A DNA stretch of 64,000 bases from positions 90,468 to 154,467 of the forward strand of contig CAYMHU010000006.1 in the NCBI GenBank assembly GCA_964390335.1, in the 5' to 3' direction. Origin of the DNA: Granulosicoccus sp964390335 (GTDB lineage: Bacteria > Pseudomonadota > Gammaproteobacteria > Granulosicoccales > Granulosicoccaceae). The notes beneath the pieces were generated by a model that saw only the letters and a list, made by a program, of their open reading frames with translations, was not told where the DNA came from and searched no databases. Shown here in pieces: positions 1 to 9,309 of this stretch (positions are counted from its first letter, which is position 1; each line of letters starts with the position of its first letter). The position numbers and the translations under genes are program-made.

Positions 1-1
1 C

Positions 2-40
2 GCAAAAGCACTGATCACCGAACGCAGGGCTGCGAGCTAA
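2..40 (+). CDS. 3' end of an upstream gene, possibly the corrinoid protein
   Basis: The first bases read in frame as AKALITERRAAS followed by TAA, 11 bases before the next start codon. Only 12 codons are visible, so the product cannot be identified from sequence. In known corrinoid methyltransfer operons a small B12-binding protein is expected next to these genes, and an alanine-rich helical tail of this kind would suit its C-terminus. That identity is an inference from context. Confidence 0.35.
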   Translation, partial: AKALITERRAAS

Positions 41-51
41 CGCTCCAATCA

Positions 52-681
52 GTGATGAGTCGCACTCTGCTTATCGCTTGCGGTGCCCTGGCTCATGAAT
101 TGGTTGCGGTACTCGAAGCTAATCAGTGGTCGCATATTGAAGTCCAATGCCTGCCTGCACACTGGCACAATACGCCAGACAAAATAGCCCCCGGTGTCGA
201 GCAATTAATTATCGAACACCGGGATAACGTTGACTCTATTTTAATTGGCTATGGCGATTGTGGCACTGGCGGGCATCTTGATACCGTTATCGATCGACAC
301 AACTCTCCACAACTAAAAATTGATCGACTACCGGGCGCACATTGCTATGCCTTTTTTGCAGGACTAGAGCGCTTTGAAACACTGGCCGAAGACGAACTGG
401 GTACATTCTTCTTAACCGACTATTTAGCGTGGCACTTTGATCGATTAATACTTGAAGAATTAGGCATCAACAAACACCCTGAACTTCGCGACATGTACTT
501 CGGCAATTACACTCGCATGTTGTATCTTGCGCAAACTGAGAATCCAGAACGATTAGCTCAGGCACAACAAGCGGCCGCAGCTATAAACTTACCGCTTGAG
601 GTTCACTACACGGGCTTAGAACCGTTTAGCGAAGCAATGAACATGATAAACATTGTGCCGATACAAGCAAGCGCAAAGTGA
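52..681 (+). CDS. DUF1638 family protein
   Basis: A 209-residue soluble protein of the DUF1638 family, whose biochemical role is not established. Cysteines sit in the short motifs LIACGALAHE (about residues 8-17), VQCLPAHW, GYGDCGTGG and GAHCYAFFAG. Such spaced Cys and His residues suggest a metal- or cofactor-binding site. The annotated start is GTG with an ATG directly after it; either could be used. It begins 11 bases after the previous stop and heads an operon with a MetF-like reductase, a pterin methyltransferase and a corrinoid activator. Members of this family recur beside corrinoid methyltransferases, so a role in corrinoid handling or methyl transfer is inferred, not shown. Confidence 0.8.
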   Translation: MMSRTLLIACGALAHELVAVLEANQWSHIEVQCLPAHWHNTPDKIAPGVEQLIIEHRDNVDSILIGYGDCGTGGHLDTVIDRHNSPQLKIDRLPGAHCYAFFAGLERFETLAEDELGTFFLTDYLAWHFDRLILEELGINKHPELRDMYFGNYTRMLYLAQTENPERLAQAQQAAAAINLPLEVHYTGLEPFSEAMNMINIVPIQASAK

Positions 682-768
682 ATGACACACACGCATTGCT
701 AAGTCAATCGATGATGAGTGCAATGACGCTATTGACAGTAGCTACCCAAAACAAGGTTTGGAAATGAT

Positions 769-1248
769 ATGGCTGAACTAATAAAAATTTATTGGCGGGA
801 CATCCCCTCTCAAGTGACTGCAAAAGCCGGGCGAAAAACCGCCAAAGTTGCGCTCAGCAGTCGCTTCCAAGAAGGTATAGACCGAGCGGCGATGCGCGCT
901 GGCAAAGGTACCAGTGATGCGTATATGGAAGATTGGAAACGCGTACGCGAGCAATGCGGTGACGACCTACAGGCCGAAGCCACCAAAGCAGCAGCAGAAC
1001 TAGAGGCGGCCTTTACAGACGACTATCTAGAAGCGGTTGTAAAAGCNNNNNNNNNNNNNNNNNNNNNNNNNNNNNNNNNNNNNNNNNNNNNNNNNNNNNN
1101 NNNNNNNNNNNNNNNNNNNNNNNNNNNNNNNNNNNNNNNNNNNNNNGCTGTTGATCACCGGTTAAAAGGCAGCTCATCGTGGCTTCGAGAGGTGCGAAAC
1201 ATACGAGCCCAGAATACTGATACGCGCGCCTCGGATGCCTCCCTATGA
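769..1248 (+). CDS. 'virulence factor' family protein, interrupted by an assembly gap
   Basis: The N-terminal 90 residues (MAELIKIYWRDIPSQV onward) match the small conserved protein family usually labelled 'virulence factor', a name that says little about function. The family recurs next to corrinoid-dependent methyltransferase genes. A block of 100 Ns interrupts the gene after about residue 92, so its true length, and whether the two sides share one frame, are unknown. The downstream side (AVDHRLKGSSSWLREVR) stays open and ends in an ATGA overlap with the MetF-like gene, which supports one continuous gene and translational coupling. The ribosome site is weak. Its place inside the methyl-transfer operon suggests an accessory role there. 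Confidence 0.65.
   Translation: MAELIKIYWRDIPSQVTAKAGRKTAKVALSSRFQEGIDRAAMRAGKGTSDAYMEDWKRVREQCGDDLQAEATKAAAELEAAFTDDYLEAVVKXXXXXXXXXXXXXXXXXXXXXXXXXXXXXXXXXXAVDHRLKGSSSWLREVRNIRAQNTDTRASDASL
1047..1146. other. assembly gap (100 Ns)
   Basis: Exactly 100 Ns, the conventional placeholder for a gap of unknown size. It falls inside the 'virulence factor' gene, so real sequence is missing here and downstream spacing is not reliable. Confidence 0.98.
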
Positions 1249-2249
1249 TTTATCAAGACGAACCCGTACCGGGCCAAAGCTTACCTATGCGCGAAGGGCA
1301 CAGTTCGCCTGGCAGGCTTGAACGTTTGTTGCGTGATGGTCAGTTCGTGGTGACATCAGAATTAGCACCACCTGACTCTGCAGACCCCTTTGCTGTGTAT
1401 GAGCGCGCTGAAATTTTCGATGGCTATGTTGATGCCATTAATGCGACTGACGGCAGCGGCGCGAACTGTCACATGAGCAGCATGGCTGTATGCGCCTTGC
1501 TGACTCAACGCGGGTACGCACTCATACAACAAATTTCATGTCGTGATAAAAATCGCATTGCCATTCAAGGTGACATTCTTGGTGGTGCTGCCATGGGTAT
1601 TTGCAACATGTTGTGCTTATCGGGCGATGGCGTACAAGCCGGCGATCACCCTTTGGCAAAACCGGTGTTCGACTTGGATTGTATGTCCTTATTGACTATT
1701 GCCAAAACTATGCGCGATGACAGCACCTTCCAAAGTGGGCGAAAACTGGATTACTCACCAAAAGTATTTTTGGGTGCTGCAGCAAACCCGTTCGTACAAC
1801 CGTTCGACTGGAGACCTCAAAGGCTTGCCAAAAAAGTAGCCGCTGGCGCTCAGTTTATCCAAACACAATATTGCTACGACATAGATCGCTTACACCAATA
1901 CATGAGCCGCATCCGAGACATGGGTCTGCACGAAAAAGTGTTTATGATTGTAGGCGTTGGCCCGCTGGCGTCGGCACGCGCTGCGGAATGGATCCGTAGC
2001 AATGTACCCGGTGTTCATATCCCAGACTCCGTTATAAAACGACTCAGTGGTGCGGACGACCAAAAAGCAGAAGGCGTTAATTTGTGTATCGATATGATTC
2101 AACAAATAAAGGAGATTGAAGGCGTACATGGTGTACACATAATGGCGTACCGGCAGGAGCACAATGTACCCGATATTGTTGAACGATCTAACGCACTTGA
2201 AGGCCGAACTACCTGGCACCCCAAGTTATATAAACCCATTAATCATTAG
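1245..2249 (+). CDS. methylenetetrahydrofolate reductase family protein
   Basis: A 334-residue MetF-type TIM barrel, slightly longer than the classical enzyme of about 300 residues. The segment QFVVTSELAPPDSADP is the usual N-terminal substrate and flavin motif, CLSGDG follows the barrel core, and FIQTQYCYD lies near the usual position of a conserved Gln. Classical MetF interconverts 5,10-methylene- and 5-methyl-tetrahydrofolate. In this operon the likely direction is oxidation of methyl-THF made by the methyltransferase, feeding carbon into formyl-THF and formate. The start overlaps the previous stop as ATGA. Direction and electron acceptor are inferred; I give no symbol because a separate biosynthetic metF may exist elsewhere. 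Confidence 0.88.
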   Translation: MIYQDEPVPGQSLPMREGHSSPGRLERLLRDGQFVVTSELAPPDSADPFAVYERAEIFDGYVDAINATDGSGANCHMSSMAVCALLTQRGYALIQQISCRDKNRIAIQGDILGGAAMGICNMLCLSGDGVQAGDHPLAKPVFDLDCMSLLTIAKTMRDDSTFQSGRKLDYSPKVFLGAAANPFVQPFDWRPQRLAKKVAAGAQFIQTQYCYDIDRLHQYMSRIRDMGLHEKVFMIVGVGPLASARAAEWIRSNVPGVHIPDSVIKRLSGADDQKAEGVNLCIDMIQQIKEIEGVHGVHIMAYRQEHNVPDIVERSNALEGRTTWHPKLYKPINH

Positions 2250-2273
2250 TAAAGACTAACCGGCGAAAATACC

Positions 2274-3182
2274 ATGACCAATACAGTCGTAAGTTCTGCT
2301 ACTCGCGAACACATTATCGGTGATGATGTCCCGTTTACCATTATTGGCGAGCGCATCAATCCTACCGGGCGCAAAATTCTGGCAGAAGAAATGAAAGCCG
2401 GTGACTTTAGTCGTGTGGAAGCGGACGCGTTGGCGCAGGTTGCCGCCGGTGCACAAATGCTTGATGTCAATGCGGGCATACCTTTAGCAGACGAACCTGC
2501 CCTACTCGCGCAAGCCATTCAATTAGTACAATCAATCACAGATGTACCCATCTCTATCGATTCTTCCATCATCGAAGCTTTAGAGGCTGGTTTAGGTGTG
2601 TACCAAGGCAAAGCCTTGGTTAACTCCGTTACTGGCGAAGAAGAGAACCTTGAGCGCGTTTTACCGCTAGTGGCTAAATACGGCGCTGCGGTTGTCGCAA
2701 TTTCTAACGATGAAACCGGCATCTCTGAAGATCCGAACGTGCGCTTTGATGTTGCTAAGAAAATCGTAGAACGCGCAAGTGACTATGGTATCCCTGCATC
2801 TGACATTGTTGTTGACCCATTGGTTATGCCCATCGGAGCAATGCGCTATGCCGGTCGTCAGGTTTTCGATATTCTGGGTAGGATACGAACCGAACTTAAA
2901 TGCAATACCACCTGCGGTGCATCCAACATCAGTTTTGGCCTGCCACAACGCAACGGCATTAATGGAGCGTTCCTTAGCATGGCAATGAGCGCCGGTATGA
3001 CCTCCGCCATTACCAACCCCATTCATGAAGAAGTTATGCGCTCTGTGATGGCTGGCGATGTATTGATGGGCAACGATGCAGACTGCTTAAACTGGATTAA
3101 AAAATATCGCGAAGCGCCGGCTGAAGGCGATGCCGCTGCACGTGGTCGTCGCGTTACGAAACGACGCCGCAAAACAAGTTAA
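2274..3182 (+). CDS. methyltetrahydrofolate:corrinoid methyltransferase (pterin-binding, DHPS-like)
   Basis: A 302-residue pterin-binding TIM barrel related to dihydropteroate synthase and to methyl-THF:corrinoid methyltransferases such as AcsE and MtgA. The motif FTIIGERINPTGRK near residues 21-34 and MLDVNAG near residue 62 are typical pterin-pocket elements, and NTTCGASNISFGLP near residue 210 is the conserved Asn-containing strand. It should move a methyl group between methyl-cob(III)alamin on a corrinoid protein and THF. Neighbours are the MetF-like gene 24 bases upstream and the corrinoid activator 4 bases downstream. The C-terminus ends in a basic tail (RGRRVTKRRRKTS), not expected of the fold and shared in style with three other proteins of the pathway. 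Confidence 0.88.
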   Translation: MTNTVVSSATREHIIGDDVPFTIIGERINPTGRKILAEEMKAGDFSRVEADALAQVAAGAQMLDVNAGIPLADEPALLAQAIQLVQSITDVPISIDSSIIEALEAGLGVYQGKALVNSVTGEEENLERVLPLVAKYGAAVVAISNDETGISEDPNVRFDVAKKIVERASDYGIPASDIVVDPLVMPIGAMRYAGRQVFDILGRIRTELKCNTTCGASNISFGLPQRNGINGAFLSMAMSAGMTSAITNPIHEEVMRSVMAGDVLMGNDADCLNWIKKYREAPAEGDAAARGRRVTKRRRKTS

Positions 3183-3186
3183 GCTC

Positions 3187-5241
3187 ATGACGTCTGACTC
3201 TACCGAACAAGCACTGGTCGTCTTTACCCCGAGCGGAAAGCGTGGCCATTTCCCAATTGGCACTTCTATCCTATCGGCAGCCCGCACCTTGGGCGTTGAT
3301 CTGGATTCAATTTGTGGCGGTAGAGGATTATGCGGTCGGTGTCAGGTTCAATGTCCCGAAGGCGAGTTTCCTAAGCACAACATAGTATCGAAAGCTTCGC
3401 ATATCAGCGGCTCCACCAAAGTGGAAGCACGGTATCAACGCATCAATGGCGAGTTCATAGATGCTAGACGCTTAGGTTGTCAGGCAAACGTGCTCGGCGA
3501 TATCGTTGTCGATGTGCCACCGGATAGCCAGGTCCACCGGCAAGTCATCAGGAAAGAAGCTGATCATGCCAACATCACAATAAATCCAGCCATCAGTTTG
3601 CACGTAGTTGATGTGCAGCAACCCGATATGCACGACCCATCAGGTGATTTGCGTCGACTAAAACAAGCTTTAAAAGACGAATGGCAACTTGAAAACCTTC
3701 GAACCGATTTAGACTTACTGCACTCATTACAAAAAACACTTCGCGAAGAAAACTGGCAAGTGACAGCAGCCGTGCATAACGATGGCCGCATCCTGGCAGT
3801 TTGGCCCGGCTATAAAGAACAAGTTTGTGGTGTGGCCATCGACGTCGGTTCCACTACCATCGCTGCGCATTTGTGTGATCTTGCAACCGGGAAAGTGCTG
3901 GCCAGCAGCGGCGCAATGAATCCGCAAATACGGTTTGGTGAAGATCTCATGAGCCGGGTTTCCTACGTTATGATGAACCCGGGTGGCGATGCGGAGATGA
4001 CTACCGCTGTTCGCGATGCTATCAATCAACTACTGATCGATGTCGCGGGCGAAGCCGACATACAACCCAGCGATATTTTAGACATCACGTTTGTGGCTAA
4101 TCCCGTGATGCACCATCTACTGTTGGGCATCGATCCTGTCGAGTTAGGTGGAGCACCTTTCGCGCTAACAACCGATGAAGCACTGTATGTTGATGCCTGC
4201 TCTATGGGCATCAACGCGCATCCTAAAGCACAAGCTTATTTTCTGCCTTGCATAGCAGGGCACGTTGGCGCTGATACAGCAGGTGTTATTTTGTGCGAGC
4301 GACCGGACAAACTTGATGACATAACCTTGTTGGTTGATGTTGGTACCAACGCAGAAATCGTATTAGGCAATTCAAAACGCTTGTTGGCCTGCTCCAGCCC
4401 GACTGGGCCAGCGTTTGAAGGCGCACAAATCAGTGGCGGACAACGCGCAGCCCCTGGTGCAATTGAACGGGTGCGCATCGACCCAACCACACTTGAACCC
4501 AAGTTCAGCATTATCGGCAATGATCACTGGTCCGATCAACACGAATTTAAGGAGAGCCTGGAATCCTTACCGGTAACGGGTATCTGTGGTTCAGGCATTA
4601 TTGAAGTGGTTGCCGAAATGTTCTTAGCCGGTATTATCGACACCGACGGCGTAGTGCAAGGCGAGCTGGCCAGTAAAAGTGATCGCATTATCGCCGACGG
4701 CAGAACGTTTTCCTATTTACTTTACGACGGTGATGTCACCATCAAAATTACACAAAACGATGTGCGTCAAATTCAATTAGCAAAAGCTGCGTTATATGCC
4801 GGGGTTCGGCTGCTAATGGACCATCTGGGTATTAACAGCGTTGACAGAATAAGACTCGCTGGCGCTTTCGGCAGCCACATTGATGTTAAATACGCCATGA
4901 TTCTGGGTTTAATTCCTGATTGCTTGCTGGATAACGTTGCATCCGCTGGTAATGCAGCTGGTACCGGTGCACGCATTGCACTATTGGATCAAGATTCTCG
5001 CGCCAACATAGAGTCGATTGTTAGAGGCGTGGAAAAGATTGAAACAGCGGTTGAACCAAAATTTCAGGAACATTTTGTTGACGCTATGGCCTTTCCTCAT
5101 AAAACCGTTACATTTACTGAGCTAGCCAAAATTGTGAACCTGCCGGAGCCCACCGTTAGCGCAAGCAATGCCAGTGGTGTACAACGTGGCCGCAACGCCC
5201 GACGCCGCGCCCGGCGCTCTGCAAGCCCTGGACAAAGCTAG
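3187..5241 (+). CDS. 2Fe-2S / ASKHA corrinoid activation protein (RACo-like)
   Basis: A protein of 684 residues from the ATG just after the previous gene. I chose this start over one 57 bases upstream because the upstream stretch overlaps the methyltransferase tail and adds no recognisable sequence. The N-terminal 90 residues form a plant-type 2Fe-2S ferredoxin domain (SICGGRGLCGRCQV, then LGCQAN as the fourth cysteine). The large C-terminal part is an ASKHA-type ATPase domain with AIDVGSTTIAAH, VDVGTNAEIVLG and GICGSGIIEV. RACo/RamA-like proteins use ATP to reduce inactive Co(II) corrinoid to Co(I). The last 25 residues are strongly basic (RGRNARRRARRSASP). It closes the operon. Confidence 0.88.
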   Translation: MTSDSTEQALVVFTPSGKRGHFPIGTSILSAARTLGVDLDSICGGRGLCGRCQVQCPEGEFPKHNIVSKASHISGSTKVEARYQRINGEFIDARRLGCQANVLGDIVVDVPPDSQVHRQVIRKEADHANITINPAISLHVVDVQQPDMHDPSGDLRRLKQALKDEWQLENLRTDLDLLHSLQKTLREENWQVTAAVHNDGRILAVWPGYKEQVCGVAIDVGSTTIAAHLCDLATGKVLASSGAMNPQIRFGEDLMSRVSYVMMNPGGDAEMTTAVRDAINQLLIDVAGEADIQPSDILDITFVANPVMHHLLLGIDPVELGGAPFALTTDEALYVDACSMGINAHPKAQAYFLPCIAGHVGADTAGVILCERPDKLDDITLLVDVGTNAEIVLGNSKRLLACSSPTGPAFEGAQISGGQRAAPGAIERVRIDPTTLEPKFSIIGNDHWSDQHEFKESLESLPVTGICGSGIIEVVAEMFLAGIIDTDGVVQGELASKSDRIIADGRTFSYLLYDGDVTIKITQNDVRQIQLAKAALYAGVRLLMDHLGINSVDRIRLAGAFGSHIDVKYAMILGLIPDCLLDNVASAGNAAGTGARIALLDQDSRANIESIVRGVEKIETAVEPKFQEHFVDAMAFPHKTVTFTELAKIVNLPEPTVSASNASGVQRGRNARRRARRSASPGQS

Positions 5242-5317
5242 GTGCATTAGCAGCAAATTGACGTTTTAGGCATAATAGGCTGGATAAACGTTCTAAACTA
5301 CAGCACCTTCTATTACC

Positions 5318-6994
5318 GTGAAATCCGTTAACGTCACCGTTGTCATTCAACACGATAAACCATGCAGCTGGGTGCTTAATATCCTCGATCAGATCGATCA
5401 CCACAATTGTGCGCAACTGACGGGTATCGTCATACAACAAGCTTCGGATGTGGTATCCAATACTCATAAAGACACACATACCGACTCGCCAACGAACGCA
5501 GCTAAACCCCTGCTGCGCAAACTGGCCAACAAAATAGTTTATGGAATCGTTGATCGTCCGCGATATAAGTTTGATTCTTTAACACCTAAAGTACTACCGG
5601 AGCGGTATCGGGCGTTGATCGGAGTTAATCCAACTCAATGCGATATCGTGTTGCACTTGGGCGATCCAAACTTACCAACAAACAACGCACCGAAAGCAAC
5701 AACAGGCGTCTGGGTAATCAGGCACGACCAACTAATCGGTGTAGCGGAAAAAGCATTACTAAAACGTAGCGACTTACTGTGGATACATATTTTCGAGCTT
5801 ATCGACGCTCAAGCAGATTTAAATAACTGCGGAGACAACGCAAACTTACGCCGCATAGCTTCTCACTCGCTGGCAACGCAAACGTTTTCAGGTTCCGATA
5901 TCAAAAATCAGGTATTTGGCTCTTTGCCCGGCCTGATATTATCGCGCCTAAACTGGATCGCCAACGGACACAAGCCGTACGAGTATGAGCAACAGCAAAT
6001 CGACCATGCACTGTTTGCAGCAAATGCGTTTAGTGAGCGATGCGACTACAAACCCCTATCCAATCCAGCGTACTTGTTTTATGCTATTAATTTATTAATT
6101 GCTCAAAACAAACAGCGGGTCCACAACAAAACCAGCTCAGAACAATGGCAACTTGGTTTTTTATTCACGGATGGTAGTACTGATAACGGAAAGAATAAAA
6201 AAGCCAATGATTTAGCCGTTAATGACTTTATTACGCTCACCCCGCCACCCAACAGAATTTGGGCCGACCCACACACCATCATGCACAACGGCCAATGCCA
6301 TGTGTTTTTTGAAGACATGGACCTTGATGAGAATGTTGGCATTATTTCCACTGCAGTACTGACGCAAAACGGATTTGAACAGCCACCTGTCAGTGCACTG
6401 CAAGAACCACATCATTTATCGTATCCCTATTTGTTTGAACACGATAAGCAGCATTATATGATTCCCGAAACCGCGTCCAGTCGCTCGGTAAACTTATATA
6501 AGGCAACTCATTTTCCAGATAAATGGAGCAAAGTTAAATCCCTACTCACGAATATCAACGCGGCCGATACAACCTTACATTTTCACGATGGCTTGTGGTG
6601 GATGTTCACTAATGGCGTGCTACACCCAACCATGGGCGAACGCGATGAATTGTTGTTGTTCTATACCAACGACGTGCTAAACGGAGAGTGGCAGGCGCAC
6701 CCGCTAAACCCCGTGCTCACCGGTGTAGACAGAGCGCGTATGGCAGGTCCCTTATTTGAACAACACGGTAAACTTTTGCGTCCTAGCCAATACGGCGCGG
6801 TACGATACGGCTACGGTACTAACTTCTCAGTTATTACCAAGCTGAGCACAACCGATTACGAAGAAAAACTAACAAGCCGCATACAACCCGAACGCGGTGA
6901 TGGCTGGATGGGTTGTCATACCACGACACACAATGAGAACACGATAGTGGTAGATCGACTACAACGGGTCAAGAAGGCAGCCAGCGTAACCTAG
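5318..6994 (+). CDS. putative glycosyltransferase-like protein with C-terminal beta-propeller (GINT1-like)
   Basis: A 558-residue soluble protein with a GTG start and no clear Shine-Dalgarno. The N-terminal half looks like a formyltransferase-type alpha/beta fold (VNVTVVIQ start, DIVLHLGD near residue 110). The C-terminal half, from about residue 295, has repeats of a five-bladed propeller seen in GH32/GH43-related and glucosamine-inositolphosphorylceramide transferase-like proteins: RIWADPHTI, CHVFFEDM, YPYLFEH, YMIPETA, WWMFTNG and ARMAGPLF. The reaction and substrate are not known. It follows the corrinoid operon by 76 bases in the same direction, but nothing in its sequence links it to methyl transfer. 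Confidence 0.6.
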   Translation: MKSVNVTVVIQHDKPCSWVLNILDQIDHHNCAQLTGIVIQQASDVVSNTHKDTHTDSPTNAAKPLLRKLANKIVYGIVDRPRYKFDSLTPKVLPERYRALIGVNPTQCDIVLHLGDPNLPTNNAPKATTGVWVIRHDQLIGVAEKALLKRSDLLWIHIFELIDAQADLNNCGDNANLRRIASHSLATQTFSGSDIKNQVFGSLPGLILSRLNWIANGHKPYEYEQQQIDHALFAANAFSERCDYKPLSNPAYLFYAINLLIAQNKQRVHNKTSSEQWQLGFLFTDGSTDNGKNKKANDLAVNDFITLTPPPNRIWADPHTIMHNGQCHVFFEDMDLDENVGIISTAVLTQNGFEQPPVSALQEPHHLSYPYLFEHDKQHYMIPETASSRSVNLYKATHFPDKWSKVKSLLTNINAADTTLHFHDGLWWMFTNGVLHPTMGERDELLLFYTNDVLNGEWQAHPLNPVLTGVDRARMAGPLFEQHGKLLRPSQYGAVRYGYGTNFSVITKLSTTDYEEKLTSRIQPERGDGWMGCHTTTHNENTIVVDRLQRVKKAASVT

Positions 6995-7033
6995 TTGACG
7001 GTTTCTGACTACCTGCCCGCTTTCAAAGACCGG

Positions 7034-7471
7034 CTATTGCCCGTCATCCAAATTTTCGGTTACAACCTGTCCCGTTGCACGTCGCCACAGTATGGCCCCG
7101 GATAGTCCTATGCCCAAAAAGGCGCTGTAGAGTATTAAACCCAGCCATTGCAAGGATGTCAGGTTACTCGATTGCACCCAGTTTTCCTGCAACGACAAGT
7201 ACACCAACGCCGCGAACAGCACCAGCAGGATGAAAGTACCGAGCTTGCCCAAGGCATTCCACGCGGCAATCAACAGCACCACGTTTATCAGTATGGCCAC
7301 AATCGCACCCAGCAATACCCACGCATCAGGGAAACCGTCGCCCAAATGCCCCTTGACCCAATGAAACACTGATTTTCCGCTTGGATTATAGCTTGCGAAA
7401 ACCACGATAGCGGCTACCAACATACGTCCTGCCAGTACGATTGGGGACGAGCCCTTCAGTGCTTTGATCAT
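7034..7471 (-). CDS. DUF6524-like integral membrane protein
   Basis: A 145-residue protein with four predicted transmembrane segments, for example VLAGRMLVAAIVVFASY, VLLGAIVAILINVVLLIAAW, FILLVLFAALVYLSL and LGLILYSAFLGIGLSGAILW. A short polar tail follows. It resembles the uncharacterised DUF6524 family; no catalytic residues are evident. It stands alone on the minus strand and is convergent with the preceding gene. Confidence 0.7.
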   Translation of the reverse strand: MIKALKGSSPIVLAGRMLVAAIVVFASYNPSGKSVFHWVKGHLGDGFPDAWVLLGAIVAILINVVLLIAAWNALGKLGTFILLVLFAALVYLSLQENWVQSSNLTSLQWLGLILYSAFLGIGLSGAILWRRATGQVVTENLDDGQ

Positions 7472-7699
7472 GAGTTAATCCAGTTAATAGTAAGACTCCT
7501 CTAAGGCTAGCAAAATTATGGCGAACCCACACATAAAGTTGCCACGTTTGTCACGTTTTATTAGCGCCCGCAAAGCTTGAAAATAACAACCGTGTACAGT
7601 CCACACGACTGGTTAACAATCTTGCAAATCTGTCAAAATCGGCAACGTCAGGCACTCGTAGGTAGGATAGGATAGCGATTGATAGAGGTGTAAAAACTT

Positions 7700-8227
7700 A
7701 TGAATTCAAGCTCACATGCCAATCCGCAGTTCGACAGCCTCGGTAAGCTGCGTAAACCCACCCCACCTGAGAAATGGGATGGGGTTAATCGACGCTTTTC
7801 CGAAGAAAGGCGATCGTATTCCATTGCAACTTTGTATTCGTGCTTGACGTCTCCACGTCGATTCTCGGGTCGCCGATCAAGTGATCGACGCTTCGCAATA
7901 CTGGATAAATTTGATAGCGGCATTGGGTTTATGGCGCTCGGATTGATGTTTCTGTCCATCATGGATTCCGTGTTTACGTTATCCCTGATTGCGGCCGGCG
8001 GCAGTGAAGTTAATCCGTTTATGAACTGGTTATTAGGACACAGTCTGTTTGCATTCGTTGGTGTGAAAATGGTACTCACCGCGGTGCCGGCGTTGATACT
8101 GGTGGCTACCGGCAATTTACTCGTATTTGGTTATATTCGTGCACGCTCAATTCTGGCAGCCATGGTGGGCATGTATGCCGGATTGATATTTTACGAAATC
8201 GCGCTGCTTAAGCTTGCGTACTTTTAG
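7700..8227 (+). CDS. DUF5658-like membrane protein with basic cytoplasmic N-terminus
   Basis: A 175-residue protein. Residues 1-70 are polar and basic with repeated RRFS and RRS motifs (GVNRRFSEERR, SPRRFSGRRSSDRR). Three to four hydrophobic helices follow, including MALGLMFLSIMDSVFTLSLI and the signature-like SEVNPFMNWLL. This layout matches DUF5658. Function is unknown. It is convergent with the AraC-type regulator downstream and unlinked in direction to its other neighbours. Confidence 0.65.
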   Translation: MNSSSHANPQFDSLGKLRKPTPPEKWDGVNRRFSEERRSYSIATLYSCLTSPRRFSGRRSSDRRFAILDKFDSGIGFMALGLMFLSIMDSVFTLSLIAAGGSEVNPFMNWLLGHSLFAFVGVKMVLTAVPALILVATGNLLVFGYIRARSILAAMVGMYAGLIFYEIALLKLAYF

Positions 8228-8239
8228 GCTTTGATTAAA

Positions 8240-9244
8240 TTAAGTTCGGTTTGCTCTTGTTACGTTTGAGTCTTGTAGCAAGCCCGCTGCTCGACGACGC
8301 TCGTCCCGCGGTGGTATTGAAAACGTATCACGATAGCACTTTGAAAAATGCGGTGCGGATATAAACCCACAAGCTAACGCGATATCGACTATCGGCATAC
8401 TGGTTTGCAGCAATAGTTGTCGGGCTCGCTCGAGTCGCAGTTCAAGATAGTAGCGCGTAGGTACACACTGTAAATACCGCTGAAACAAACGTTCGAGTTG
8501 TCGACGCGACAAACCCACATGATGTGATAATTCATCGAGCGTCATAGGCTCTTCGATATTAGCTTCCATTAACGATACGGCTTCTGCCAATTTTGGTTGG
8601 CTTGCACCGATACGCTGCGTTAAAGGCACTCGCTGACGATCATTCTGATCGCGAATGCGTTCGCACATAAATTGCTCTGAGATTCGCGAAGCCAAATCAA
8701 CGCCATGTTGTCGCCGAATCTCCGACAACATCATGTCCATGGGAGCTGTGCCGCCTGCACAGGTATAGCGGTTATTGTCTATTTCAAATAGCTCTGGCGA
8801 AATGATGAGTTGCGGAAACTGCTCACGTGTACTGGCCAAATTTTCCCAATGAATGGTACAACGGTGATCGTTTAATAACTCGGCCTTAGCCAGTAAGTAA
8901 GTACCCGTACAGATTGCTCCGATTACCGTATCGGTTTTCTCGAATTTTTTTAAAAATGTTAAGCCGGGCTCATCGTTTAACTGATGCACGTTAAGTCCGG
9001 AACACACAAAAACCGCCTCGAACCGTTCGCGGTTGTCAGCAGACAGCTCCACATTAAAGCTGAGTCCGTTACTACTTAATACAGGCTGTCCATCCGAACT
9101 AATCAAAGTCCAGTGGTATAACTCCTTGCCGGATAGCTGATTCGCCATACGCAAGGGTTCGATCGCACTGGAAAATGCGATTAACGAAAAATTGGGCACA
9201 AGGTAAAAACCAATGTGCGCTGTAGAACCAGCGTTACCAATCAT
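8240..9244 (-). CDS. GlxA/GbdR-type AraC family transcriptional regulator
   Basis: A 334-residue regulator with an N-terminal DJ-1/PfpI-like amidotransferase-fold sensor (residues 1-185; FYLVPNFSLIAFSSAIEPLR, AICTGTYLLA) and a C-terminal AraC DNA-binding domain with two helix-turn-helix units (LDELSHHVGLSRRQLERLF, IVDIALACGFISAPHFSKCY). The N-terminal signature resembles GbdR and CdhR, which in Pseudomonas respond to glycine betaine and carnitine derivatives. It lies 65 bases downstream of the MttB-family gene in the same direction, so the two are probably co-transcribed and it probably controls this locus. The identity of the ligand is an inference from homology. Confidence 0.85.
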   Translation of the reverse strand: MIGNAGSTAHIGFYLVPNFSLIAFSSAIEPLRMANQLSGKELYHWTLISSDGQPVLSSNGLSFNVELSADNRERFEAVFVCSGLNVHQLNDEPGLTFLKKFEKTDTVIGAICTGTYLLAKAELLNDHRCTIHWENLASTREQFPQLIISPELFEIDNNRYTCAGGTAPMDMMLSEIRRQHGVDLASRISEQFMCERIRDQNDRQRVPLTQRIGASQPKLAEAVSLMEANIEEPMTLDELSHHVGLSRRQLERLFQRYLQCVPTRYYLELRLERARQLLLQTSMPIVDIALACGFISAPHFSKCYRDTFSIPPRDERRRAAGLLQDSNVTRANRT

Positions 9245-9309
9245 GGGGGCACACTCTCAAACATGACCACAGGTACCAGGCAAAGTACCCTCACTAACCG
9301 AGCGATTAT

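Noticed and set aside
1890..2219. Long minus-strand frame within the MetF-like gene
   Set aside because: It is a shadow of the MetF-like coding sequence; the plus frame has clear homology and the minus frame has none.
3130..3186. Longer N-terminus for the corrinoid activator
   Set aside because: The 19 extra codons overlap the tail of the methyltransferase and show no family similarity; the ATG at 3187 fits the ferredoxin domain.
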